Source: Loxodes magnus
Taxonomy: Eukaryota; Ciliophora; Karyorelictea; Loxodida; Loxodidae
DNA: 64,000 nt
Reading direction: 5' to 3'
NCBI GenBank assembly: GCA_946699065.1
Contig: CAMPDV010002120.1
Location: forward strand, 1 to 64,000
In this document: piece by piece, positions 47,172 through 59,710 of the stretch
How positions within the stretch are numbered: position 1 is the stretch's first letter
How the letters are laid out: each line of letters starts with the position of its first letter
Program-made: the position numbers and the translations under genes
The notes under the pieces: generated by a model
Databases searched by the model: none
What the model was told of the DNA's origin: nothing
What the model saw: only the letters and a program-made list of their open reading frames with translations

Positions 47172-49356
47172 ATGTTAGAAGCTTCTTAGTACATTTAATA
47201 AGGAATCTAATTAGTTAAATAACCAAATTATCAAGAACCATTTTAATATTTTAATATTGCTGTCATATTAGATCCTAATAATGCAGCTGCATATTATAAT
47301 AAAGGATTCACATTGGGAATATTAGGAAAACACAATGAAGCAGTTCAGAACTTTGATTTAAGCCTAAAGTGTAATCCTAAGTATGTAGATGCACTTTATA
47401 ATAAAGGAGTTGCACTGAAAATCTTAGGAAAATTCAATGAAGCAGTTCAGAACTTTGATTTAGCTATTAAACTTGATCCTAATAATGCAGATGAATATCT
47501 ACATAAAGGAGTCGCACTAGAAAAACTAGGAACATTTAATGAATCAATTAAAAACTATGATTTAGCCCTAAAGTGTGATCCTAATAATGTAGCTGCACAT
47601 TATAATAAAGGAGTTGTTCTGTAAGAACTAGGAAAAAATAATGAAGCAAATCAGAGCTATGATTTAGCTATTAAACTTAATCCAAGCAATGCAACTGCGC
47701 ATTTTAATAAAGGAGTCACATTGGAAAAATTAGGAAAATTTATTGAAGCAATTCAGAGCTATGATTTATCTCTTGAACTTGATCCTAACAATGAAGATAC
47801 GCATTATAATAAAGGGATATCTTTGGAAAGTTTAGGAAAACATGATGAAGCAATTCAGAGCTTTAATGTAGCTCTTAAACTTGATCCTAGCCATGTGTAT
47901 GCACATAATAATAAAGGAATCGCACTGGAAAAATTAGGAAAGCCCAATGAAGCAGTTAAAAGCTATAATTTAGCTATTTAATTCGATTCTTCTTTTTCAA
48001 AAGCGTACAAAGAGAAGGGCTTTTTTCTATATATTCTAGGAAATTATCTTGAAGCCATCAAGTACCTTAACAAAGCTATTTAACTTGATCTCAACTATGC
48101 AGAAGCATATTACGACAAAAGTCAAGTTCATAAAGCTTTAAATCAGAACCAAGAAGCACTTGAGAGTTTTATTAAAGCAAAAAAAATTAAATCCTTAACT
48201 GAAAATACCCTAAATAAATAATATAATTTAAGATACATTTGTAGAAAATACTATTACTCTAGATAATATTTGATTTCTTTTAAATTAAAATGGAGCAGGT
48301 TAAGATAGCTAATCTAATATAAGAATATGAAACTATAGAAATTTAGTTCCCAACAATCAGTTTCTAAATGATCTATAAGTATTAGCTAAAGATTAATACG
48401 GAACTACTTATCTAATTACTATCGATGCATCTTTTTATGCTCTTAAGATATTTAACTAATAGAGTGATTAGCAGAAACTAATAGATTAGTTCTATTTCTA
48501 ATGCAAAGAGATACTTTTAATAAACAACTTAAGAGTTTAAAGAATTTTAGGAGTCGCTATTGATACTTAAGACTAAGGAAATTACAACTTTTCCTTGTTA
48601 TTGGATTTTTAGTGCAAAGGAAGCTTGTTCTAGTAAATCTATGCGAAGTAGTTATTCAAAAGCAGTCAAAAATGACCTGATTTAAGATATTATTAAAAAC
48701 TTAATTTACTTAACTAGATAGCAGAAGGTATAAAAGCAATTCACTCTAGAAACTTAATTCACAAAGAATTGAAATCTCTAGATATTCTATTAGACGAAGA
48801 GTATTCCCCAAAGATACTTCTTTTAGGATTATTTGATAATAATAACTAATTAACAAATATAGAATAAAGAGGATTACATTAGTGGATGGCTCCTGAGCAT
48901 TTCGACAAAAATGTGACTATGAAAAGTGATATCTGATCTTTAGGTTGTATTGGAATAGAGATATTCAATGAAGAAATGGTTTATCCAAATATAAATGAAT
49001 AAGAATAACTAAAATAAATAGTTTATATTAATAAAATGATTCCTAGGTTTTCAAACGAAATACTATAAGAACCTGAATTAACTGATCTATTTTACAGATG
49101 CTTAGCTTTCGACCAAAACATTAGACCTGATATAGATTATTTTATAAGTTAGATAGAAAGACTAAAATAAAAGTGAAATCCTTAAAGTTTAGATGGAATT
49201 ATTAGTTAATAGGGCTAGAATGAAGGGATAAAGGAATAAGGTCATAACATAAAATAACTTCCTTAAGAGTAGAAGATTACATCAGAAGGATATCAAGAAA
49301 CAAAGCTTGAGAATTTAAAAATTAATGATATTGAAGAAAGAAAAGTTGAAAAGTGA
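47172..49356 (+). pseudogene. TPR / TKL-like pseudokinase with one frameshift
   Basis: ATG 47172 (MLEASQYIQQGIQL) starts about ten TPRs (units such as KFIEAIQSYDLSLELDPN) reading without a break to about 48.2 kb. One extra base at about 48.21-48.23 kb shifts the frame. The second frame then gives the linker (LDNIWFLLNQNGAG, NLVPNNQFLND) and the kinase domain: NLIHKELKSLDILLDE, GLHQWMAPEHFD, KSDIWSLGCIGIEIF and FDQNIRPDIDYF, to TGA 49354-49356. HKE replaces HRD, the metal-binding Asn is Asp (LKSLD) and DFG is GLFD, so it is the most degenerate active site of the family here. The conserved tail KLENLKINDIEE is kept. Confidence 0.78.
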
Positions 49357-49789
49357 AACTTTTTATAGATGATTTTATATAATTTTAAGCTAGTTATAAA
49401 AAAGTTTATTAAAGAACTAAAGCTTCTATACTTTAAAATATTAGCAGCTTTAGTTAAATAAGTGTTTTTCTATTCAAAAATGTTTGGATATTAATAAAAG
49501 ATTAGCTACTTTATATACTAAATTTAATATTCAAGAATATTAGTAACTATTCTATATTTTAACTTGCATTATTATCTTACCTTTTATAGGTTATCTTAAA
49601 TTTATTATTATTAATATAATATGGTTGATGACTAATGTCAGCTTGACTTCTAAGCTAGCCATTATGAATAAGGTGTACATATCCAAGGAGATAAGCCAAA
49701 CTTATTTATGTTTCTTGTTAGATTAAAAGTTTGATTGATGATATGCTTCCTCCTAGATCTGGATAAAATCTTCTGCTGCCTCATGTCGT
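49357..49789. other. Spacer
   Basis: About 430 AT-rich bases. From about 49.62 kb the composition changes (more GC), possibly the left part of the retroelement fragment that follows. Nothing firm. Confidence 0.3.
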
Positions 49790-50100
49790 ATAACAAGGCA
49801 GAAGATAAAATGGAAGATGTAATACAAAGAGGAGGAATCTGATTTTGGTTTTCTATAACTGGAATCTAATTTAAGAAATTATTTTTTCATTTCAAAAAAG
49901 TCAAGAATTATGATTACATAAGACTTCCCATTTGGAGGAAATTAAGCGTTTCCTGATTGAATCAAAACATCAAAATTAAGACAAGAAATATTAAAGAATA
50001 CATGGGAAATTATTTCTAAATTCAGAGAATACTAATATCTATTTTAAAAATAATTCGCGACTTACCAATCAAAGGTGATGTCACGATTATTAATTAATTA
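49790..50100 (+). mobile_element. 3' fragment of a second LINE-like element
   Basis: The stretch ends with a hairpin of the same design as the LINE at 44.96-46.83 kb and with a TTATTAATTAATTAATT tail. Upstream, an acidic/basic reading (HLEEIKRFLIESKHQNQDKK) could be the end of an ORF, but no RT motif is seen. The assignment rests mainly on the hairpin and tail. Confidence 0.4.
50055..50086 (+). promoter_or_regulatory. LINE-type 3' hairpin, second copy
   Basis: Stem TCGCGAC (50055-50061) with GTCACGA (50080-50086), inner ACC/GGT pair and loop AATCAAA. Compared with 46771-46798, the outer stem bases differ but pairing is kept, while the inner ACC..GGT and the ATCAA loop core are conserved. Confidence 0.5.
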
Positions 50101-50157
50101 ATTTAATTTTATCTTTAAGATTAAGCATATCAAATCATTATTTTCTATTTATTTAAA

Positions 50158-52100
50158 ATGAAAACATATGTATCAATCAATTGAAATAGATAAAGACCAT
50201 TAATATTTAGATAAATTATATTAGATTCCAAGCTCAGCTTAGCCTTAAGATATGTTTTATGCCTATTAATTTAATGTATATAATATAATTTTATTTCAGT
50301 CATTTAGTTGCATTTATTTAGGAGACTAATTATTAATTTTACTAAGATTTTGGTTTAATTAATTTAAGTCCTAAGCTTAGTTATATTAACAGATTAGAGG
50401 AAATATTTATAAGTTTTAGGAAATTTAAATTATTAATCACATATCTTTGAATATGTAGAAAAGAATTAATACTGCCTTATTAATTTGTACATTTAGATGG
50501 TTTTTCTGAAGAGAAAAAGTGAAGTAGTATACTCTTATTTTAAGTTTCTAAAGACTTCTCTCTTAAATTTTATGGATATTTCGTTCAGAGAATGCATGTT
50601 TAATATTTCAGTTCTTCATTGCGTCTAGAAGTGAAAAAATTGATATAGCTTGAATGACTTAACAATTTAAAGTTCAATTTGACATGTTACTGTTATTATG
50701 TAAAAGTAGAAAATAAAGATAAGAACTGGGTTATTTCAAGGGATTTTATTGTTTTTCTAGTTCTTATGAGTTAATTTTGATGTAAATGGTATAAATGATT
50801 CGGTAAGCAATAAATAGTGTACGTTCCTATGGATTATGTAGAGGTATTTAAGAAGATAGAAATTGATATGGTTATAAGAATAAATAAAAGGCAATTAAAT
50901 GTGGTTTAATTTTACTTTTCAAGAAATAAAAAGGAATTAAAAAAGCCTTATTAGTTTTAATTTATTATGACAGCTGTCTTTAAACTAACTAATATAATAC
51001 TTTTTGAAGACTACAAAGAATTAAATTTTTTTAAATAAAGGAGCAATATTTATTCATCTTAAAGCATGAATGAATCTATAAGAGAGAAATATGCCAGGAA
51101 AAGATTACGAAAATACTTTAGTTTCTGAATATAAATTATTATCACTATATGGAAATAATGATTAGACAGAAAAACTAATTAAAGCTATAAAGAAATAGCT
51201 ATTTTCAAACTTTTCTGATAAATAAATTTATAAATTGAGTTTTTACACAACAACAGAAAGATCAAGGGACGTGAGAAGTGCTAGTTTAATTTATTGTATA
51301 TACTACAAGCTATAATTAAGACCGATATCTACATGAAGATCAGCTACAAAATCAAAAACAGCTTTAGTAAAAGTTTTCTTATAATTTGCTAGAAACTTAG
51401 TGAAAGATTCATTATTATTAAAGTCAAAAGCAAAGTTATTTAAATTAGAACTTTAAGCCGAAAGCGATAAATTAAGAAAATCCTGAATTAAGAATGCTAA
51501 ACTAAGAAATATCAGCTATAGAATACTAATCTAGAAGCAAGAAAAGTAAAATTGTATGAAAGCATCTTGAATAAACCCTAATAACCTCATTTAGAATAAA
51601 GAGTTAAATTTATTATTTCTATAAGTAAAGTTAAAACTTTAGTAATATAATTCAAAAAGCATGAGAATAGCTTAAAATTACTAAGGATAGCTAATAGTAA
51701 AATTTTGTTTTCAACTAAGTAAGGTTTTAAGAAGATGATTATAGTGACTAGCTGTAAGAGTAAAGCTTAGGTTAAAAATTTCTTTTATAAGTCCAAAAAT
51801 GTTTAGCAAAGTACTTTACGTGGCTAATAGAAATATAAAGTACAGCCTAGTTGACAACTTTATAAGATCGAAGTAGAAATAATAGTCAAACTTAAGTATA
51901 GGTAAGCATTCAGCCTGAAAGTTTTTAAGAAGCTATTCTAAAGATTCCTGAAAAGTAAATTCAATGAACTAAATCTTATGAATAAATCAATAAGCAAAAT
52001 AAAGTAACTATTATAAAAAGGAGTATCATCCCTTCTAGACTCATCTATCAAAATAGTAGCAAATTTATACAAGAATAGCTAATTATGAATCAATAACCAT
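50158..52100 (+). pseudogene. P1-family copy with extra C-terminal part (plus)
   Basis: The 5' part (from ATG 50158) resembles the head of the gene at 3168: DSKLSLALRY matches DLKLSLAYRY with several synonymous changes. From about 50.5 kb it matches P1: YSYFKFLKTSLLNF, QKWKNW...DLTI.SSI, and ENTL with TEKLIKAIKK near 51.1 kb. From about 51.7 kb it resembles 19.9-20.3 kb, beyond the end of P1. Many frame changes suggest a pseudogene. It shows that the 3.2-kb gene and P1 share sequence at their 5' ends. Confidence 0.4.
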
Positions 52101-53551
52101 TATTTTTCCTAAATATTATAGGAATGGAGCAAGCAGAATGATTTGCAGATAATCTTCATATTATAAGGAGTAATTAAATAAGTTACAATAAAATATTAAT
52201 AGAAATATAATTCACGAAGATAAACTTTAATGATATTCGAAAGAGATATTAATCACTTAGCTTTAGGTTATCTTTTAGTACTTTATGTAAGCATTAATTG
52301 TATTTAAAAGTTATCTATAAGTTTAAAAAGATATATTTATATATAATAAGCTTAGCTAGATTTTTAGTAAAGGCTTATAATTACACTAAAGTAATTCTAA
52401 ATTTAAGTTAATATTTTCTATTATAGGTAAATATTTAAATGCTAAACTTAGTTATATAAATAAAATGTTTCAGCACTCAACAGTATCTGCAAAGCTACTT
52501 AGATCTTTTAAAATAAGTTTATTTAAGGTTATAAAAATAAAGCTGTTCTGCTAACTAATGCTTTTTAATTGTTACTTATATTTACCTCACTACATAAGCA
52601 TTAGCTTATTAAAATTAGATACCATTAAATTATAAAATGATGCCTTCATAGTTTAGTTATTAATGACCTATCTAAGATTTATTTGACTCTTTGGATAGTA
52701 ATTCTAATTAAGAGATTTTAAGATAATTTAGTTGAAAAACAGAGTGTAATTAGTAGTTACTTGAAAGGTTTTTGATAGTAGTGAGACATAAGAAAGAGAT
52801 GAATACTAATAAGTAATGAATAATAAGGATTCTATTAAATAAGCTAAATGAATAGTCTTTCTTAATTAAATAAATAGGTAAAAATATATTAAAAGTATAA
52901 ATATTTCTCATTATAGATTAGCTAAACCTAGCATAATAAATTAATACTAGGAACAAGATAAATATGCAGGTAAAAGTAAAGATAAGACTATAGTACTAGA
53001 AAATTAATAATTAAATATCCTTAAATAATAGTAAACAATAAGTGCTTATAGAGTAAACAAACTATTTATAACCTTTAAATTAATGCTAAAACTTATTTAT
53101 TATTTCCTAAATATAACTATAAATAAGTATTTTCATTAGTGCAATGTGGAAATAAATAAAACATAAAAGTACCAAATTAAATTATAATTAAAACTATTAA
53201 TTTTTGCTATTTAGTTTACAACTATCAGTCTTTGTTGTTTGTATAAAATATCTTATTTAAATACTAATTAATAAATACAGAATTTCTATTATAATAAACA
53301 AATAAAGTATTACTAAATTATCTAATATTACAAATAACTTAAAATTATTACTACTCCAATTATTAAAAAGAAAGGAAAGTTATGTCATATAAAAAATAGA
53401 TAGGCTATAGCATAAAACTACCTTAATTAATATTAAGAAATATAAATAGAAAATACATTTATAGCAATAAAATTGTTTAACTAAATAATTAAAGCATACA
53501 GTATATCCTGGTACATTTTAAAATACACAGAAATTTATATTTTTTAGTATT

Positions 53552-55225
53552 ATATAAAAAACGCAAGAAGTTGATCAATATAATCGAAAAGGGAATTGTT
53601 TATTAAAACTAGGAAAGTTTCTTGAAGCAAATGAATGCTTTGAAATAGCTATTGCATTAAATCCTAATTAGGCAGCTATTTATTATAACAAATGGAAAGC
53701 ATTGGAAAAACTAGGTAAATATAACGAAGCTATTTAGAATTTCGATAAAGCTCTGAACCTAGACCCTAACTTTGCAGCTGCATATTATAATAAAGAACAA
53801 GTACTGGAAAAGCTAGGTAAATATAACGAAGCTATCTAAAGCTATGATTTAACACTTAAACTTGGTTCTACTGATTCAAAATCCTAAAATTTTTCTCTCT
53901 CTAAGCAAGGAAAACATCTTGAATCTATCTAGTGCCTTAACAAAACTATCTAGCTTGATCCTTAGTTTACGGAAGTATATTAACGAAAAGGTCTGGAGCA
54001 TCAATCTTACAATCAGAATAAAGAAGCACTTGATTGGTTTAATTAAGCACTTTAATTTAATAAAAATGTAGAAATTCCCTAAGCTAGAGATATTATTTTA
54101 CCTGCCTAAGTAAAAAATAAAATAGGTATAGAAGATATTTGACAATTCTTGATATAAAATGGTGGTAGTATAGATAGCTAATCTCAATTAAGAATATGAA
54201 ACTACAAAGATTTAGTTCCTAATAGTAAATTTCTAAATACTTTATAAGTATTAGCTAAGGATTAATTTGGAACTATCTATTTTATTTCTATCAATAGATC
54301 TAATTATGCACTTAAAGTATTTACCTAATAAAGTGATCAGCAGAAACTAATAGATTAGTTCTATTTAGAATGCTAAGAACTTTTATATATAAGCAATTAA
54401 AGAGTTTAAAGACTAGTAGGAGTTGCTATTGATACTTAAGAGTAATTAAATTACTAATTTTGTATTTTACTAGACTTTTAGTGTAATTGAACTTTATTCT
54501 AAATAATCCAGACAAAGTAGTTATTTAAAGATAGTTAAAAACAATCTGCTACAAGATATTATTACAAACTTAATTTACTTAGCTAAATACCAGAAGCTTT
54601 AAAGGTACTTCACTCTAGAAACTTAATACATAAAGAACTAAAATCTCTAAATATTCTATTAGATAATGAAGACTCCCCAAAGATACTAATTTTTGGATTA
54701 TTCGATAATAATAACTGATTAACAAATATAGAATAAAGAGGATTACATTAGTGGATGGCACCCGAACAGTTTGAAAAGAGAGTTACTTAAAAGAGTGATA
54801 TCTGATCTTTAGGTTGTATCGGAGTGGAAATATTTAATGAAGGATGACTTTATCCTAATATAAACGAATAAGAATAACTAAGATAAATAGTCTATATTAA
54901 TAAAATGATTCCTATGTTTTCAAACGAAATACTATAAGAATCTGAATTAACTGATCTATTCTACAGATGTCTAGCTTATGACTAGAACATTAGACCAAAT
55001 ATTGATATCTTTGTAAGTTAGATAGAAAGATTAAAACAAAAGTGAAATCCTTAAAGATTAGATAGAGATATAAGTTAGTAATGATATAATAAAGGGATAT
55101 AGGAAGAAATTGATTATAGCAAGTAATATTAAAAGCAAGATTAGTAGAGCAGATAAGAATTAGGAATGCTAGAGACAAAATTTGAGAATTAGAATTTAAG
55201 TGAAAGTAAAGAGAAGAAGAGTTGA
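53552..55225 (+). pseudogene. TPR / pseudokinase, copy B, start codon lost
   Basis: Counterpart of 1241-2812. The frame is open for 558 codons to TGA 55223-55225, 34 codons longer because of one additional 102-bp TPR unit (about 53.68-53.82 kb). Both start codons of copy A are changed here: ATG to ATA at 53552 and ATG to ACG at 53561. No other in-frame ATG lies close by. The kinase part is the same, with HKE in place of HRD. One further change turns EEI into EGW near 54.84 kb. Either translation starts at a non-ATG codon or this copy is silent. Confidence 0.7.
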
Positions 55226-55571
55226 AGAGTGAAACTTTTTGAATATTATAATATAAAATTATAAATTATTTAAAAATATATCATTAGCAAACAAAAGCTA
55301 ATTATATTCAAATTACTACTTTACTTTGCTTAAAATCTGTCATTTCGACTAAGCAAGAATAAATTATAAAGCTAAGATTCAATAATAAATAATTCATAGT
55401 TACTTTATCTACCAATTTAATATCTCACTTTATTAAGAATATCTCTATAAAGCTATATATTTTATCTCACTCCATCATCTTCCCTTTATTAGTTTAAGAT
55501 TATTTAATGATTAATAATCCTGAAATAAATAGTATTATTACATTATTTCCTATTTATTTAAACTTGGGAAA

Positions 55572-57120
55572 ATGGAATCAATCTATAGAAATGCCAAAAG
55601 GTAGTTCTTATTTTAGATCATTGTACTGGATTTAAAACTCAGCTTAGCTTACAGGTATGGTGATAGTTATTAACTAAATATTGATAATCTAGTTCTAGTT
55701 TTTATTTCTAGCCTCTTCATTATAATCATTTAGAACTTGCTTATGAACCCATTTACTATGATTTAGATTCACTTAGTTTAAGTCTTTTGATTAGGTATAT
55801 TAAAGCTTTGAGGATAAACTTTAAAAGTTTCAAAGAAGGGAAACTTATTATCTCATCTTTGAATTCATAAAAGTTAATTAGCTTTACCTTCTTATTTGCG
55901 TTTTTCAGATGATTGCTCTAAATATAAAAATTAAAGAAGCATAATCTTATTTTAAGTTACTAGAGAAAAAGCAGGCATAAAAAAAGTATCAAGAGTCTTC
56001 TTCTCCCCACTTACAAAACTAATAAAGAACCTAATAACTAGAATAAACACCTCCTAAAGTAATAAAAATAAAGGAATCTAATATAATAACAGGAAAAGAA
56101 CTTCCATCAAAGATAGTTAAAAAGGAAATAAATATTTAACAGTTAGTATTTGAAATATCCAATCTCTAGGAAGAGATTAAAGTGCTTAAGCAGGAAAATT
56201 AAGAACTAAGAAACTTATTATAGCTTGGATAAGATAACTTAGAGAGATTAGAATTATTAATTAAGAAAGGGAACTTCAAGCATATTGGAACATTTAAACT
56301 GAACATAGATAAGAAACAGCAAGGCTTGGAAATATTGTATAAAAACAAGAGTTGGAGTTTATTAAGCAAAAAAATATTAGTACAAACATAACTAATTAGA
56401 CAAATTAGATGGAATTAGAATAAAAAGATTTTATAAATCGAAAATCAATCAGGTAAGTAAGGAAGAAATGCTATTACTGTAAGAGTAAGTGACATTTGTA
56501 CAAGAATTGCTAAAAATTTTAGAATTTCAAGAAAAAATTTTGGCGTAAAGAATAAGAAAATACTAGAGGCTCTATTACAACTAGCATGGAGATATTTACA
56601 GAAGAAAATGATGTGAAGTACCTTTTGAAATAAAAAGAACAAGAAACAAAGAAACTGAGAAGACCTTAGTAAGATAATTTCATTAGAAAGTCTAGAATGA
56701 TGAGAAGTATTGCTGATAAAACAACTTATTTTAAACGGTGTCCAGATTGGCACTGTTGAACATTTTAATTTAATTATCATTAGAAGAAAGGGAGTTTTGA
56801 TTTTAATACTAAGGAATATTCTAAAGAAGCTTCTAACTACTAAAAAGACATGCTCTAATATAGGACTTATTTAAAAGCATTTTAGTGAAATATAGATTTT
56901 TTAAACTAGCTTCTAATATACTAAGTTTATCACAGCAAAGGATTAACTATAACCATAATAATAAAAATTAGAAAACTTAATATTATTTCATTTCTTACTT
57001 GCTAATAAACTTAAAAAAGCATTTAGTTCAATATATTAAAGAGTATTCATTAAGGATAAAACTGAATCAGCCATAAAGTACTGTGATAAAAATAGATTAT
57101 AGCTAATTATTTTGAATTAA
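55572..57120 (+). pseudogene. Coiled-coil protein gene, frameshifted (copy B)
   Basis: Counterpart of 3168-4720. Copy B keeps the reading IFEFIKVNQLYLLICVFQMI running without a break into IKEAQSYFKLLEKK, and keeps KNKKILEALLQLAWRYLQKK. It loses one base at about 56.67 kb that copy A retains (DLSEDNF). The two copies therefore each preserve frames the other has lost. Same coiled-coil centre. No recognised family. Confidence 0.4.
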
Positions 57121-57228
57121 GAGCAAAAATGATAAATCTAAATAGTTTGAATCTTAGTAATTATAGTTCTGAATGCTAATCTAACTTCATTTAATAAATA
57201 CTTAAATACTTATATATAAACCTTAAAA

Positions 57229-59207
57229 ATGTCAGAAGCTGATTAGTGTAATCGAAAAGGGATGTAATTAGTCAAGCAAGGGGAACTACCTGAAGCTATC
57301 AGCTACTTTAATATAGCTATTGAAATAAATCCATACTTAGGATCTGCCTACAATAATAAAGGTTATGCACTAGATTAATTAGGTAATTACGATGAAGCTT
57401 TAAAGTGCTACGATATAGCTCTTAGACTAAATTCTAGAAAGGCAAATTTCCATAACAATAAAGGACTTACACTGAAAAAGATAAGAAAATATAAAGAAGC
57501 TATATAGAGCTATGATAAAGCTATTTAAATAGATTCTAATTATACAGCCGCCTATACTAATAAAGGATTTGCTTTAATTTAACTTGAAAAATACAATGAA
57601 GCTATTATATGTTATGATTAAGCTCTTAAACAAAATTCTAGTGATGTAAATGTCCATAATAATAAAGGTTATGCTTTGTAAATGTTAGGTAGATATACTG
57701 AAGCTTTATAGAGCTATGATTTAGCTCTAAGATTAAATTCTAGTAATGTATTTGTATACTACAATAAAGGAGATACTTTGATTTTATTAGGTAGATACAA
57801 TGAAGCCATTGAAATTTTAAACTAAGCTATTAAAATTGATTCTTCTTTTTCAGGATTATATTAACTTAAAGGTCTCTCACTCTTTAAAATAGGAAATCAC
57901 CTTGAAGCTATCTAATGCCTTAACTATGCTATCTAGCTTAATCCTAATTAAGCAAAAGCTTGATATAACAAAGGTTTAGTTCATTAGGCTTTGAATGAGA
58001 ATCAAGAAGCACTATAATATTTCACTTAGGCACATTAACTAGATCCTAAATTAGAAATTCCTCAAATAAGAATTATTAACGTAGAAGCCTAAGTAAAAAA
58101 TGAAATATCAATAGAAGATATTTGATAGTTACTATAATAAAATGGTGCTAGTGTAGATAGCAGATCTAGTTTAAGAATATGAAACTATATAGATTTAGTT
58201 CCAAGTTCTCAGTTTCTAAGCAACTTATAAAAATTAGCTTAAGATTAATATGGAGCTTTTTATTTTGGTTCTATTGATGGATCTTATTATGCATTAAAAG
58301 TATTTAACTAAAAAGAAGATCTGCAAAAAACTATTGATTAGTTCTACTTAGAATGTAAAGAACTTTTATCACTAAACAGCTTAAGAGTTTTATAACTTAA
58401 GGGAGTTGTTATTGATACTTAAGAATAAGGAAATTACAACTTTTGTCTTTTATTGGACTTTTAGGTTAAAGGAAGCTTGTTCTAATAAATTTAGACAAAG
58501 TAACTATTCAAAGAAAGTCAATAAGGATCTAATACGAAATTTTATAGGAAATTATGCTTACTTAGTTAAATAGCAGAAGGCTTAATGGCTATTCACTCTA
58601 GAAACTTAATCCACAAAGAAATGAAATCTATTAATATTCTATTAGATAATGATTACTAGCCTAAAATAGTAATTTTTGGATTATTCGATAGTACTAACTG
58701 ACTAACAACATTAGAACTAAGAGGCTTTCATTAATGAATGGCACCAGAATAATTTGAAAAGTAGGTTACCTAAAAGAGTGATATCTGATCTTTAGGTTGT
58801 ATCGGAGTGGAAATATTCAATGAAGAAATACTTTATCCAAATATAAATGAATAAGAATAGCTAAAATAAATAGTTTATATTAGTAAAATAATTCCTTAGT
58901 TTTCAAGCGAAATATTATAAGAACCTGAATTAACTGATCTTTTCTACAGATGTCTAGCTTTCGACCAGAACATTAGACCAGATATTGAAACTTTTATTCA
59001 ATAGATTGATAAATTTAAATAAAAGTGAAACCCATAAAGATAATAAGAAGCTATAACTTAATAGGGTTAGAATAAAGTGATAAAGGAAGAAGAAGGATTT
59101 AAAAATAATATTAAAGTCAAGAGTAGTAGAGAGCATCAGCAGAAGGGTTGCAAGAAATATAGTTTGAGAATTTGAAGATAAGTGAAATTGAAGAGAAGAA
59201 TAGCTGA
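57229..59207 (+). pseudogene. TPR / pseudokinase, copy B, C-terminal frameshift and conversion patch
   Basis: Counterpart of 4826-6806. Copy B is intact where copy A has its extra A (near 57.82 kb). It lacks one A in the run at 59101-59105, so the conserved tail (FENLKISEIEEKNS in copy A) is out of frame. The span is 1979 bases. Between about 58951 and 59025 it differs from copy A at some twenty positions over about 80 bases, far above the background, and encodes FDQNIRPDIETFIQQIDKFK. This suggests replacement by another paralogue's sequence. HKE and FGLFD as in copy A. Confidence 0.75.
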
Positions 59208-59710
59208 TGAATAAAGTTGTTTGAGGATGATATTATTAAATCTTATTAAATAATTTGCTGTCTTAAGTAATAAAACTATAAAAGTATGCATTATCTACAT
59301 TAATATATGGTATTATTATTTTACTAAAAGAATTACAAATAAAGTGAAATAAACATTTCTACTATTTTTATTCCTAAGATCAGCTTCTTAGTAGATTTTC
59401 ATGATATCGTTTAAATAACTTTTTATGGGAAAAAATGAATCATAACATAAATTGTATATATATGATAACTAAAATACTTAAAAGACATTAAGATAGTTCC
59501 TTTCCAATTAATTTCTATATAGAAGTCTATTTAATAAAGAGACTTTCAGTATCTATTTTCGGGTTAATTGAAAAAGAAAGAAACTGAAATGAGTAATATA
59601 TGATTAATCATAAAATTAGTCTTATCAGTCTTTTAGTAGTTTCAGTACTATTAATTTGAACTAGATTCGTATTTATATCAACTTACCTCGATAAAGGTAT
59701 AGTTCTTTTC

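Noticed and set aside
47313-47981. Short standard-code ORFs as separate small TPR proteins
   Set aside because: They are pieces of one longer TPR/pseudokinase gene interrupted only by TAA/TAG, which the aligned repeats show to be glutamine codons.
48205-48235. A short intron explaining the frame change in the TPR gene at 47172
   Set aside because: Only one base needs to be removed and no GT...AG pair of suitable length restores the frame. A one-base insertion is simpler. The same holds at 5416, 16380 and 59101.
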